64,000 bases of DNA, taken from positions 17,305 through 81,304 of the forward strand of contig CAWHKW010000011.1 in NCBI GenBank assembly GCA_963829995.1. The letters are read 5' to 3'. Position numbers and translations under genes: made by a program. The stretch is from JACCZX01 sp963829995 (lineage in GTDB: Bacteria > Pseudomonadota > Gammaproteobacteria > Burkholderiales > Burkholderiaceae_F). Position 1 is the first letter of the stretch. Each line of letters begins with the position of its first letter. The notes below the pieces were generated by a model, which was not told where the DNA came from, searched no databases, and saw nothing but the letters and a program-made list of their open reading frames with translations. Below, one piece after another: positions 1 through 9,912 of this stretch.

Positions 1-630
<630 letters not shown>

Positions 631-634
<4 letters not shown>

Positions 635-2724
635 GGGCTTCGCTGCTCGTCGAGATTCAAACCGAGGAGCTGCCGCCGAAAGCGCTGAAGGCTTTATGCG
701 GCGCGTTCGCAGCCGGCATCGAAAGTGGGCTGCGTACCCGCGGATTCGTTTCGGAGCAAAGTGTCATGACCGTCTATGGCACTCCGCGCCGGCTTGCGGT
801 TCATTTGACGAGCGTCGCCAAGAAATCGGCCGAATCGCAGTTTCGTCACAAGCTGTTGCCGGTCGCGATCGGTCTGGACGCGCACGGCAAGGCAACCCCG
901 GCATTGAAAAAGAAGCTCGCGGCCATCGGGGTCGAAGCCAACGTCAAGAAGCTGAAACATGAAAGCGACGGCAAGCAGGACGTGCTGGTCTACGAAGGAG
1001 AAAAGCCGGGTGAGCTGCTGATCTCCGCGCTGCAGCCGGTGATTGAAGAGACGATCGCCGCGCTGCCCATTCCGAAGATGATGAGCTATCAGCTAGCCGA
1101 CGGCGAAACGACGACCCAGTTTGTGCGCCCTGCACATCGATTGATTGCGATGCATGGACACGCGGTGGTTCCGGTGCACGCGCTCGGATTGCAGGCGGGG
1201 ACCAAGACGCAGGGTCATCGCTTCCTCGCGCCAGGCACCTTGGCAGTGCTTGCGGCCGACATGTATGCGGAGCAGTTGCTGGAAGAAGGTTATGTGATTG
1301 CGTCGTTCGACGAGCGCCGCGCGAAAATTGAATCGTTGCTGCTCGCCGAAGCCGCCAGACATGACGCCCAGCCAGTGGTGCCCGACGAACTGCTTGATGA
1401 GGTCACTGCGTTGGTCGAATGGCCGGTGGTGTACGCGTCGAGCTTTGATTCGGAGTATTTGTCGGTTCCGCCGGAGTGTCTGTTGCTGACGATGCAGCAG
1501 AACCAGAAATATTTTGCGTTGAACGATCGCGCAGGAAAGCTCACGAATCGGTTCTTGCTGGTCTCCAACATCGAGGCTTCCGACGGCGGCGATGCGATTC
1601 GCGCCGGCAACGCACGCGTGGTGCGGGCACGGCTGGCCGATGCAAAGTTCTTTTTCGACCAGGACCGCAAGCAGACGCTCGAAAGCCGCGTTGCGGGCCT
1701 GGCGCAGGTTGTCTATCACGGCAAGCTCGGCTCACAGTTGCAGCGCGTCGAGCGCATCATCGCGATAGCAGTCGGCATCGCGAATGAGCTCGGCGTTGCT
1801 CCTGCGGTGGTCGAGAGGTCCGCGCGGCTTGCCAAGGCCGATCTGCGCACATTGATGGTCGGCGAGTTCCCGGAGCTTCAGGGCGTGATGGGTGAGTATT
1901 ACGCCCAGCACGACGGCGAAGCGGCCGCGGTGTCACTCGCGATTCGTGATCACTACTACCCGCGCTTTGCCGGCGACGCGCTTCCGCAGACCGCCCCGGG
2001 GCTATGCGTCTCACTCGCCGACAAGCTGGAGACACTGGTCGGACTGTTCGGTGTGGGCGAAAAACCCACCGGGGAGAAAGATCCGTTCGCATTGCGCCGT
2101 CACACTCTGGGCGTCTTGCGGATGCTGATCGAAAAGCAGCTCGCGATTCCACTCGATCGATTGCTGAACATCGCCGAGCAGGCGTTTGGCGCCGTCGCGC
2201 CATTCGTTAGCCGCAACACGGACTTGCTGGAGTTCATCTACGAGCGCCTGCGCGGGCTGCTGCGCGATGAAGGCTACTCGGCGCAGCAGGTCGAGGCCGT
2301 GATCACTCTGCAGCCCATGCGGATCGACCAGGTGCCTCAGCAGCTGGCGGCCGTGCGTGCGTTCATGGCGCTGCCTGAGGCCGAAAGCCTGGCGGCGGCC
2401 AACAAGCGAATCGGCAACATCCTGAAGAAGGCCGACGATGTGCCGGTCGTATTCGACCGCGCGCTGTTGCTCGAGCCGGCGGAGTTGTCGCTCGGCGAAG
2501 CCTTCAGCGCAGTGCGACCGTGGGCCGAGCAGCTCTACGCGTCCGGCGATTACTCGGCGATGCTGAAATCGCTGGCGCCGCTGAAGATGCCCGTCGACCG
2601 CTTCTTCGACGAGGTGATGGTCAACGTCGACGATGCGAAGTTGCGTGCGAACCGTCTCGGGCTGCTCGCCGCGTTGCGCACGACGATGAACCGAGTTGCC
2701 GATATCTCGAAGCTTAGTAAGTAG
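631..2724 (+). CDS. glyS: Glycine--tRNA ligase beta subunit
   Basis: Beta chain of the alpha2beta2 glycyl-tRNA synthetase, 697 residues, the usual length. The start is the GTG at 631, which overlaps the glyQ stop by four bases. The N-terminus (LLVEIQTEELPPKALKAL) is the standard beta-chain opening. The central region contains FFDQDRKQTLESR and the HD-like segment around VMGEYYAQHDGE, and the C-terminal part matches the DALR-type anticodon-binding fold. Together with GlyQ it charges tRNA-Gly. The gene is intact and is followed without a gap by plsC, so plsC is probably in the same transcript. Confidence 0.97.
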
Positions 2725-3504
2725 ATGCTTTGGCTCCGATCGCTTGCGTACTTCGCATTTCTGTTCGTCACCGTCGTGCCGTGGGCGTTCGTCGTTCTCA
2801 GCGGATGGCTCTTTCCGGTACACACACGCTTTTGGCTGTGCTCGCGCTGGACCGCGATGGCCATCTGGGGCGCGCGCGTTATTTGTGGCATTAAGTCCAA
2901 CGTCGAAGGATGGGAGAACCTGCCCGACGGACCGGCGATCGTATTGCCGAAACATCAATCGACCTGGGAAACGTTCTGGCTGCCGACCGCGATGCCGCGT
3001 GATCTGACCTTCGTTTACAAGCGCGAGCTCAACTGGGTGCCGTTTTTCGGTTGGGGCATCGCATCGGCACAGATGATCAGCATCGACCGCAGCAAAGGCC
3101 AGGACGCGTTCGAGCAAGTGGTCGAACAGGGCAAGGATCGCCTTGCGCGCGGCTGGTGGATCGTTATTTTTCCGGAAGGAACGCGCACGAAGCCGGGTGC
3201 GAGCAGGCGCTACAAGACCGGCGGTGCAAGGCTCGCGGTGCGCACCGGCGCGTGGGCGGTGCCGATTGCCGTTAACTCGGGCGAGTTCTGGCCAAAGGGA
3301 AAGTTCATCAAGACCCCGGGTACCGTACGCGTATCGATCGGCCCCGCGATTGATCCGAGCGGCAAGACAGCCGACGAAGTCGCCGCGCAAGTCGAAACGT
3401 GGATCGAATCGGAGATGCGCAGACTGGCGCCGCATCGCTACAGCGCGCCATATGCACCATCGAACGGCAGAGGAGTCGAGAAGGTGACGGTGGGGGCGGC
3501 TTGA
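2725..3504 (+). CDS. plsC: 1-acyl-sn-glycerol-3-phosphate acyltransferase
   Basis: A 259-residue PlsC-family acyltransferase that would add the second fatty acid to lysophosphatidic acid at the inner membrane, giving phosphatidic acid. The first 30 residues form a hydrophobic segment. The acyltransferase signature appears as HQSTWE near residues 77-82, that is HX4E instead of the textbook HX4D, a variant I believe is common in betaproteobacterial members. FPEGTR follows at about 149-154. The ATG at 2725 begins directly after the glyS stop, and the stop at 3502-3504 overlaps the TTG start of the next gene. Confidence 0.9.
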   Translation: MLWLRSLAYFAFLFVTVVPWAFVVLSGWLFPVHTRFWLCSRWTAMAIWGARVICGIKSNVEGWENLPDGPAIVLPKHQSTWETFWLPTAMPRDLTFVYKRELNWVPFFGWGIASAQMISIDRSKGQDAFEQVVEQGKDRLARGWWIVIFPEGTRTKPGASRRYKTGGARLAVRTGAWAVPIAVNSGEFWPKGKFIKTPGTVRVSIGPAIDPSGKTADEVAAQVETWIESEMRRLAPHRYSAPYAPSNGRGVEKVTVGAA

Positions 3505-4316
3505 AGCGTGCTTCACCCGAGCGAGCCAGCACGAGCCAGCAATTGCTGCTCGCTTTCGAAGCGACACCAACGGTCACGTTCGATACCCCGCAAGTGTTGC
3601 CGGGGTGCGAGCGCCGAGTGTTGGTCGCGCAGCAAGTCATCGAGTATCGGCTGCAGCGGGTGCGGCGACGGACGATCGGGTTTCAAGTCAGCGAGCTTGG
3701 TTTGACCGTTCGCGCGCCTCGCCGGATTTCCGTGCGCGAAATCGAGGCGGCGATCGTCGAGAGTCAGCGCTGGATCTTCAAGAAGCAAATCGAATGGCGT
3801 GTGCGCTCCGCTCAGCGGCGTCTGACAGCGATTCGCTTCGCCGACGGTGGCCAGGTGCAGTACCTCGGCAAAAGGACTCAGTTGCGACTCGGAGCCGCCA
3901 CTCCGCATGTGGATGAAGAAGCCAACGAAATACGCCTGGCGGTCACCGCAGAAGCGAGCGAGGCGGAGGTGCGTCGTGCACTGCAAACATGGCTGCATGA
4001 ACAGGCGCATCGCGTTATCAGCGCGCGGCTCGAGCGCTTCAGCGGTCGCACCGATGCGCGCTTTGCCGGCTGGCGCCTGTCATCGGCGCGCACGCAATGG
4101 GGCTCGTGTTCACCGGATGGCCGAATTCGACTCAGCTGGCGTTTGATTCACTTTTCGACGCCGGTCATCGATTACGTCATCGCACACGAACTGGCTCATC
4201 TGCGCGAGCTGAACCACAGTCCACGTTTCTGGCGCGAGGTCGCCCGGCTATTGCCGGGCTTTGAACCCGCGCGCGATCAGATCAAACGCGTTGAAGTCGG
4301 CGCTATATCGTTTTAG
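3501..4316 (+). CDS. YgjP-like zinc metalloprotease (DUF45, SprT-like)
   Basis: Predicted cytosolic metallopeptidase of about 271 residues. The zinc site HELAH is near residues 229-233, followed by a downstream His in the motif NHSPRFW, the arrangement of the YgjP/DUF45 family. The upstream motif WGSCSPDGRIRLSWRL is also typical. The frame is open further upstream, but that stretch overlaps plsC and codes for a low-complexity glycine run. I therefore place the start at the TTG of 3501, where TTGA overlaps the plsC stop, suggesting translational coupling. The substrate is unknown. The 3' end overlaps the end of the convergent rsmA by 14 bases. Confidence 0.85.
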   Translation: MKRASPERASTSQQLLLAFEATPTVTFDTPQVLPGCERRVLVAQQVIEYRLQRVRRRTIGFQVSELGLTVRAPRRISVREIEAAIVESQRWIFKKQIEWRVRSAQRRLTAIRFADGGQVQYLGKRTQLRLGAATPHVDEEANEIRLAVTAEASEAEVRRALQTWLHEQAHRVISARLERFSGRTDARFAGWRLSSARTQWGSCSPDGRIRLSWRLIHFSTPVIDYVIAHELAHLRELNHSPRFWREVARLLPGFEPARDQIKRVEVGAISF

Positions 4317-5115
4317 CAGCGCCAAGCTGCCGCGTCAGGTCGACGAAATTTTGCACGCTGAGCGTCTCGGCGCGTGCCTTCGGGTCGACGCCGGCTGCAG
4401 CGATGTCGTGGACACCGAGCAGCGGCGCCAGCGCATTGCGCAGCGTCTTGCGCCGCTGGCCGAACGCAGAAGCGACGACGCGCGCGAACGAGTCCGCATC
4501 GATCTCAGGCAACTCGGTGACGGCGCGCGGCTGCATTCGGACCAGGCTCGATGTGACCTGAGGCGCGGGCGTAAACGCGCCGCGCGGCACGTCGAAAAGC
4601 TTTGTCAGCCGATAGCGGAACTGCAGCATCACCGAAAGCCGGCCGTAGGTTTTGCTGCCTGGCGGAGCAACCATGCGGTCGACGACCTCTTTTTGCAGCA
4701 TGAAGTGCTGATCGATCACGCTCTCGGCGATCGGCAGCAACGCGAACAGCAGCGGCGTCGAGATGTTGTACGGAAGGTTGCCGACGATTCGCAGCGGAAC
4801 CGCCGCAAGACTGGTCCAATCGATTCCGAGCGCATCGGCTTCGATCAGCGATAACTCGCGTGCGGAAAATCGCTCGCGCAAGGCCGCCGCAAGATCGCGA
4901 TCGATCTCGATCGCTCGAATGTGGCCGGCACGCTGGATCAGTGCGCCCGTCAGCGCCGCCCGGCCCGGCCCGATCTCGACGATGGCTTGTCCGGGACGCG
5001 GATCGATCGCATCGACGATTCGCGCGACCACACCTCGATCGTGCAGAAAATTCTGGCCGAAGCGCTTGCGTGCCCGGTGAGGTGCGTGCTGCGGCTAGCC
5101 GCCTGGGGCGCTCAT
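4303..5115 (-). CDS. rsmA: 16S rRNA dimethyladenosine transferase, start region interrupted by an amber codon
   Basis: KsgA/RsmA methylates two adjacent adenines near the 3' end of 16S rRNA. SAM-binding motif I (IVEIGPG) and the catalytic NLPYN motif are present, and the body is intact down to the stop at 4303. The expected N-terminus RKRFGQNFLHD is encoded at 5070-5041 (minus strand). Upstream in the same frame lies an ATG at 5115 that overlaps the pdxA stop as ATGA, the arrangement expected for coupling. However, codon 7 from that ATG is TAG (5097-5095), and no ATG, GTG or TTG occurs between it and the FGQNFL motif. The next in-frame start is GTG at 5031, which would delete that conserved motif. 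The span given assumes the ATG start. This is either a nonsense mutation, a sequence error, or an unusual initiation. Confidence 0.85.
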
Positions 5116-6131
5116 GCGGCGTACCGCTCGCGCAGGCTGCGGCGCGCCAGTTCAATCGCAAGCTTCAGCGCCGCGCGCATGCTGCCGGCGTCGGCGCGTC
5201 CCGACCCCGCCAGATCGAGCGCGGTGCCGTGATCCACCGACGTTCGTACGAACGGCAACCCGAGGGTAATGTTGACGCCGTGGCCGAAGGTTGCATATTT
5301 CAGCACCGGCAACCCCTGGTCGTGAAACATTGCAAGCACTGCGTCGTAGCGCTGCACGAGCGAAGGTACGAACACCGTATCAGCCGGTAGCGGGCCATCG
5401 ACATGGTGGCCCTGCAGGCGCAGGCGCGAAACCGCGGGAGCAATAACGTTAATTTCCTCGCGTCCCATGTGGCCGCCTTCGCCGGCGTGCGGGTTCAAGC
5501 CGGTCACCACGACGCGCGGAGAGTCGATGCCGAAGCGGGTCTGCAATTCCGTGATCAGGATTTTCAGCACAGCGGCGATACCGTCGATGCTCAACGCGCC
5601 CGGCACCGATGCAATCGGTAAGTGGGTCGTTGCCAGTGCGACCCTCAGCGGTCCGTGCGGAGTCTCGCCGGCCAGCATCATCACGACGCGCGGCGTTCCG
5701 CTGCGCTCGGCCAGGTATTCGGTGTGGCCGGTAAATGGAATGCGCGCGTCGTTGATGACGCTCTTTTGTACCGGCGCAGTGACGATCGCATCGTACTCAC
5801 CGGCCATTGCACCGCTGATCGCCCGATCAAGTGTCGCCAAGACGTAATGCGCGTTGCGCGAATCGCGCCGGCCCGCCAGAGCGGCAGTGCGCAGCGGCAC
5901 GTGCTCAACTTTTGCAGCGCTGGGCCAGCGCGCGTCGGTAAGTCGCGCACGTTCCGCAAGCAGCGTTTCGTCGCCGATCAGCGTGATGCGTGCGTCACCG
6001 GCGACGTCTTCAACCACGCTAAGCGCCGCAAGCGATATCTCCGGACCGATACCTGCGGGTTCGCCGGTCGTGATAGCGATCCGAGGCGCGTCCGAGGACT
6101 TACGATCGATCGTCGAGCCGATACTCGACAT
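5112..6131 (-). CDS. pdxA: 4-hydroxythreonine-4-phosphate dehydrogenase
   Basis: PdxA oxidises 4-phosphohydroxy-L-threonine in the DXP-dependent pathway to pyridoxal phosphate. The protein is about 339 residues from the ATG at 6131. Its opening RIAITTGEPAGIGPE and the metal-binding and catalytic stretches GHTEYLAERSG, HAGEGGHMG and FHDQGLPVLKY are all family hallmarks. The open frame extends to 6245 but that part lies inside surA, so the internal ATG is preferred. The start overlaps the end of surA by about 32 bases. Its stop overlaps the presumed rsmA ATG. The order surA-pdxA-rsmA is the classical proteobacterial one. Confidence 0.94.
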   Translation of the reverse strand: MSSIGSTIDRKSSDAPRIAITTGEPAGIGPEISLAALSVVEDVAGDARITLIGDETLLAERARLTDARWPSAAKVEHVPLRTAALAGRRDSRNAHYVLATLDRAISGAMAGEYDAIVTAPVQKSVINDARIPFTGHTEYLAERSGTPRVVMMLAGETPHGPLRVALATTHLPIASVPGALSIDGIAAVLKILITELQTRFGIDSPRVVVTGLNPHAGEGGHMGREEINVIAPAVSRLRLQGHHVDGPLPADTVFVPSLVQRYDAVLAMFHDQGLPVLKYATFGHGVNITLGLPFVRTSVDHGTALDLAGSGRADAGSMRAALKLAIELARRSLRERYAA

Positions 6132-7398
6132 ACGTCTTGTCGCGCAGTTGCCGCATCCAGTCCTGATACGCCTCGTCGGCCTTGCGATCGCGCAGCGCCT
6201 GCCGCGCTTGCAGTCGTGCGCGCTCGGACGACGCTTGCTCGACACGGCGCTCGAGTACCTGAATCAAGTGCCACCCGAAGGGGGACTGCACCGGTGGGCT
6301 GATCTCGTTGACTTTAAGTGCGCTCATCGACTTCTCGAACTCCGGCACGGTGTCGCCGGGGTAGAGCCACCCCAGATCGCCGCCGCGGCTGCCGCTTGGG
6401 TCAAGCGAGTGCAGCCGAGCCAGCGTGCCGAACTCGATCTGTCCGGCCTCGACGCGCTGCTTCATCTCTTCAAGCCTGCGCTTGACTTCCGGTTCAGGCG
6501 TCAGATCAGACACCCGCAGCAGGATGTGGCGCGCGTGGGTTTGCTGCACCGGCCCGGCCGACAGCTTGCTATCGACGCCGCTGCGGCGCCCAAGAACCTT
6601 CAGGATGTGAAAGCCGTTTGGACTGCGGAAGGCTGGGGTGATATCACCCGGCTTCAAGCCTTTGATCGCATCGATAAACAGCGTCGGCAAGCGATCCGTA
6701 TTGCGCCATCCGAGCTCTCCTCCCTGCAGTGCCTCCGGCGCGTTCGAGAAGCTGGCCGCAACGCGCGCGAAATCAGCGCCGCTTTTCAGCTGTGTGATCA
6801 GCTCGTCCGCGCGCGCCCGCGTCGCATCGATCCGATCGCTTGCCGAATTTTCCGGCACGCGCAACAGAATTTGCGCAACGTTGATTTCCTCGGAGTCCGC
6901 CGCCACGCCTGACTGGGCAGCGATGAAGTTTTCCAGCTCGCTGTCCGAAATCTGAACGCGCGAATCGACTTCCCTCTCGCGCAGCCGGTTCAGGATGATG
7001 TCCTGGCGGATGTCGTCCCGGAACTGCGAAAACGAAACGCCGTCGGCTTCAAGCCGCTGCCGCAGTGCCTGCACCGACAGCCCGTTGGACTCAGCGATGC
7101 GTCCCAGTGCCGCATTGACCGTGGCATCGTCAACCCTGACGCCGGTTTCGCGCGCCAACTGCAACTGCGCGCGATCGACGATCAACCGCTCGAGCACCTG
7201 ACGCTCCAGGACATCGGTCGCCGGCGGCTGAATCTTCTGACGCCGTAACTGCACTTCTGCAATACGCGCGCGCCCGCGCAGCTCATTCGCGGTGACGACT
7301 TCATCGTTGACAACCGCGACGATTCGATCGACTGGCCGTGGACCCGGTTTCGGTGTCGCGGCTGAGGCCGCTGCCGAGGAGGGTCCTGCGGGCTGCAC
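6100..7398 (-). CDS. surA: Periplasmic chaperone and peptidyl-prolyl isomerase SurA, mature part
   Basis: SurA assists folding of outer-membrane beta-barrel proteins in the periplasm. The N-terminal chaperone domain (DRIVAVVNDEVVT onward) is followed by two parvulin rotamase domains (for example THARHILLRVSD). The open frame begins at a GTG at 7398, reading Met-Gln-Pro-Ala-Gly, and gives 432 residues without a signal peptide. SurA must be exported, so this start is suspicious. The missing leader is found just upstream in the two other frames (see 7399-7457). The gene lies downstream of lptD, one of its main clients, on the same strand. Confidence 0.93.
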   Translation of the reverse strand: MQPAGPSSAAASAATPKPGPRPVDRIVAVVNDEVVTANELRGRARIAEVQLRRQKIQPPATDVLERQVLERLIVDRAQLQLARETGVRVDDATVNAALGRIAESNGLSVQALRQRLEADGVSFSQFRDDIRQDIILNRLREREVDSRVQISDSELENFIAAQSGVAADSEEINVAQILLRVPENSASDRIDATRARADELITQLKSGADFARVAASFSNAPEALQGGELGWRNTDRLPTLFIDAIKGLKPGDITPAFRSPNGFHILKVLGRRSGVDSKLSAGPVQQTHARHILLRVSDLTPEPEVKRRLEEMKQRVEAGQIEFGTLARLHSLDPSGSRGGDLGWLYPGDTVPEFEKSMSALKVNEISPPVQSPFGWHLIQVLERRVEQASSERARLQARQALRDRKADEAYQDWMRQLRDKTYVEYRLDDRS

Positions 7399-7457
7399 GG
7401 CTTGCCCTTGCGCAAAGCTCGAGCATCGCCGCGGTTATCGATAGCGAAAAAGAACAC
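7399..7457 (-). pseudogene. Out-of-frame remnant of the surA signal peptide
   Basis: The surA frame is closed by TAA at 7435-7433 shortly upstream of its GTG. If one base is removed from the T-run near 7448 and one from the TTT near 7416, a single frame appears from a GTG at 7457. It then reads as a hydrophobic leader (MFFSLSITAAMLELAQGQA) joined to VQPAG of SurA. This looks like a normal Sec signal peptide with an AxA-type cleavage site. The reconstruction needs two one-base corrections of the same sign, as seen in other genes of this window. Confidence 0.6.
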
Positions 7458-7508
7458 GGACCTACTGACTGGAAATAGAGGTGACGGATCTGATCATTCG
7501 TGGATTCA

Positions 7509-9800
7509 CTACTCGTAATAGTCGAAACGTCCCGGCTCTCGGGGCACAGGATTCAACAACTGATAGCCCGGAATATTACGCTGCAGAAGATTGGCAGCGC
7601 TTGATCCGACACTGGTCAGGCCGTTCAGTTCCAGCTGCAAATAGAAGTTGGTCGTCGTCGTTAACGTCGACGTGGCGAAGCGCTGCACGACGAAGCGAAG
7701 GAGCCAGCAATCCTGCTGATACTCGAGTCCCGCAACCGTATCGATCAGGCGCCGGTCCTGCAGCGAATAGTTAAAGCGGCCGATCACATACACGTTGTTC
7801 GACAGCGGCCACTGACCCGAGAGATCGACCTGGTTAATGCCGTTCGTCTGGTAGCGATAGTAGGCGCTGAGCACCGAGGCGCGGCGCGGCTGCCAGCGCA
7901 CTCCCGCCGTCGCGCGCACGAATTCGCTGCGTTCTGCGGCGTACTGCGCGGCAAGGTCGATCGCCCATGACCGTCCAAGCTGCGCGGTCACCGCCGCCAG
8001 CACATCGGTCGCGTCATTCGTGCGCGGTGTTTCTCCGGGCAACGTGACGCGCTGGTCGGTGAAGTAATAGCGCTGCGCGAGCGATGCGCGCAATCTCTCG
8101 GCGCCGGTTTCGCTATCAAGAATACGCGTCGTGAGCGCGGCGGTCAGCTGATTCGCTTCCGAGATCCGATCCGAGCCTGAGTAAATGTTTTCGGTAAACA
8201 GCTGCGCGTAATTGAGGTCGGCCAGCGCGCTATCGAAATTGGGCAGGTTGTCCTGGTTGCGATAAGGGATGTACGCGTAGAACAGGCGCGGCTCGAGTGT
8301 TTGCTGCGCGGCACGGCCGAACCAGCCGGTGTCGCGCTCAAAGATCAAGCCTGTGTCGAGGCTCAGTATCGGCAGCGTTCGAGTCTGCGAGGTAGCGCCC
8401 GGTCGAAACACGGGATCGAGATCGTAGGCAGTCGATGACATTCGCGCACGCGGCACGATGAACCAGCCCGGCGCGAGGATCGGATACGCCGTCCGCACGT
8501 CCGCGATGTATCGGTTGCCGGGTTCGAGCGTCGGGTGTTGAAAGTGCGTGCCTTCGAGAGCCGCTGCGGCTTCGAAGCCGCGCCAGTCGGCGATGTAGCC
8601 GTTGACGGTCGCCTGCGGCACTCGCTCGTAGGGCTTGGCCACCAGCGTTAACGTGTCGGGATCCTGCAGCGTCTGGTTCTTCGTGACGCGGACGGACGTG
8701 TTCCAGTACGGTTGGTTGTACGCAAGGTAGCCATCCTGTGGCAGCACCTTTTGCGACGTGTCGACAATCGTGGTCGCGAAATCGACAAAGTATCGATCGT
8801 CGGAAACACGGTTGTAGTTGATGCCGGCTGCAAATCCCAGCGCCGATGCGTATTCGTACCGGACCGCCGTAAAGTCCCTGGACTCGCCGAACTGCTTGTC
8901 CTTCCCGATCAAGTCGTACACCAGCGTCGCCCGATGATTCGGGTTCAGATAGCGCAGCTCGTTTTCAAACAGCACGCCGCGCTTGCTCATCAGTCTCGGC
9001 GTCAGCGTGTAGTCGTAGTTGGGCGCCAGGTTGAAGTAGTACGGCGTGCTGATGTCAGTGCCGAGCGTGGAGCTCAACCCAAAGCTCGGCGTCAGGAAAC
9101 CCGACTTGCGACGATCGCTGGTCGGAAAACTCAGAATTGGCGACCAGAGGATCGGCGTCCCTTTGAAAAACAGGGTCGCGAAACTGGCATTGGCAGTTTC
9201 ATCGAGCCCATCGAACTCGATCGATTCGGCCTGCACCCACCACGCGTTGTCACCCGGTCCGCAGGTAGTGAAGCGAGCGTTCTCCATGCGCGCCCGCTCG
9301 CTGCCGAGGAATTCGATCAACGTCGCGTTGCCACGACCCTGACGCGGTGCATAGGTGAAGTCGGCGTCCGGCATCGTGCCGGTTTGCGCGTCGACGCGAA
9401 AATCCAGCCGCGGTCCTGCAAACGATGCGCCGTCGCGAAATACACGCGCCTGACCCTCGACATTGACGATATCGGTGGCTTGCGTATAAGTGATCGTCTC
9501 ACCGCGCAACACGGTGCCGCCGCGGCGTATCTCCGCATCGCCGCGCAGTATGAGCCGCTCGTTGATACTGCCTTCGACGTTTTGCGCACGCGCGAAAGTG
9601 GGTGCACCGTCGCGAACGGGCGCACGGTTTTCATCGAGCTCGCGTTCGAGCTTTAACTGGGGCCGCGCCGGTTCGGGTGCCGCTTTCGGGGTGATCGTTT
9701 GCCCGAGCGCCACGGCGCTCGTCATCAGACAAGCGGCACCGAGCACCGGAATCAAACGCTGAAACAAATTCGACCGAGCGATTGCCGGCGAGCGCGCCAT
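7509..9800 (-). CDS. lptD: LPS-assembly protein LptD (outer-membrane beta-barrel)
   Basis: LptD, with the lipoprotein LptE, inserts lipopolysaccharide into the outer leaflet of the outer membrane. The 763-residue protein has an N-terminal signal segment, a periplasmic jelly-roll domain (repeated short strands around RGDAEIRRGGTVLRGETITY) and a long C-terminal barrel. The conserved WSPILSFPTSDRRKSG and DYTLTPRLMSKRG regions are present. The ATG at 9800 gives a plausible leader ending near the Ala-rich segment at residue 30. The gene is first in the lptD-surA-pdxA-rsmA order and diverges from amgK across a 112-base gap. Confidence 0.96.
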   Translation of the reverse strand: MARSPAIARSNLFQRLIPVLGAACLMTSAVALGQTITPKAAPEPARPQLKLERELDENRAPVRDGAPTFARAQNVEGSINERLILRGDAEIRRGGTVLRGETITYTQATDIVNVEGQARVFRDGASFAGPRLDFRVDAQTGTMPDADFTYAPRQGRGNATLIEFLGSERARMENARFTTCGPGDNAWWVQAESIEFDGLDETANASFATLFFKGTPILWSPILSFPTSDRRKSGFLTPSFGLSSTLGTDISTPYYFNLAPNYDYTLTPRLMSKRGVLFENELRYLNPNHRATLVYDLIGKDKQFGESRDFTAVRYEYASALGFAAGINYNRVSDDRYFVDFATTIVDTSQKVLPQDGYLAYNQPYWNTSVRVTKNQTLQDPDTLTLVAKPYERVPQATVNGYIADWRGFEAAAALEGTHFQHPTLEPGNRYIADVRTAYPILAPGWFIVPRARMSSTAYDLDPVFRPGATSQTRTLPILSLDTGLIFERDTGWFGRAAQQTLEPRLFYAYIPYRNQDNLPNFDSALADLNYAQLFTENIYSGSDRISEANQLTAALTTRILDSETGAERLRASLAQRYYFTDQRVTLPGETPRTNDATDVLAAVTAQLGRSWAIDLAAQYAAERSEFVRATAGVRWQPRRASVLSAYYRYQTNGINQVDLSGQWPLSNNVYVIGRFNYSLQDRRLIDTVAGLEYQQDCWLLRFVVQRFATSTLTTTTNFYLQLELNGLTSVGSSAANLLQRNIPGYQLLNPVPREPGRFDYYE

Positions 9801-9857
9801 TTAGAATCTGTGAAAGCGTGTTTTTTTGGCCAGCAAGTGCCCGAGCACAGCGCGCCG

Positions 9858-9863
9858 ATTATA
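9858..9863 (-). promoter_or_regulatory. Candidate -10 element for the lptD operon
   Basis: On the minus strand 9863-9858 reads TATAAT, a perfect -10 hexamer, about 58 bases upstream of the lptD ATG and inside the lptD/amgK divergent gap. No good -35 hexamer sits 16-18 bases upstream, so the assignment rests on the -10 alone. Confidence 0.35.
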
Positions 9864-9912
9864 GGCATCCGCCTCACTGGATTCGCGTTTGGCTCGAACG
9901 ACCTCATACCGC

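Noticed and set aside
2011..3570. Long minus-strand open frame of 519 codons
   Set aside because: It is antisense to glyS and plsC, both of which have clear family motifs; long shadow frames are expected at this GC content.
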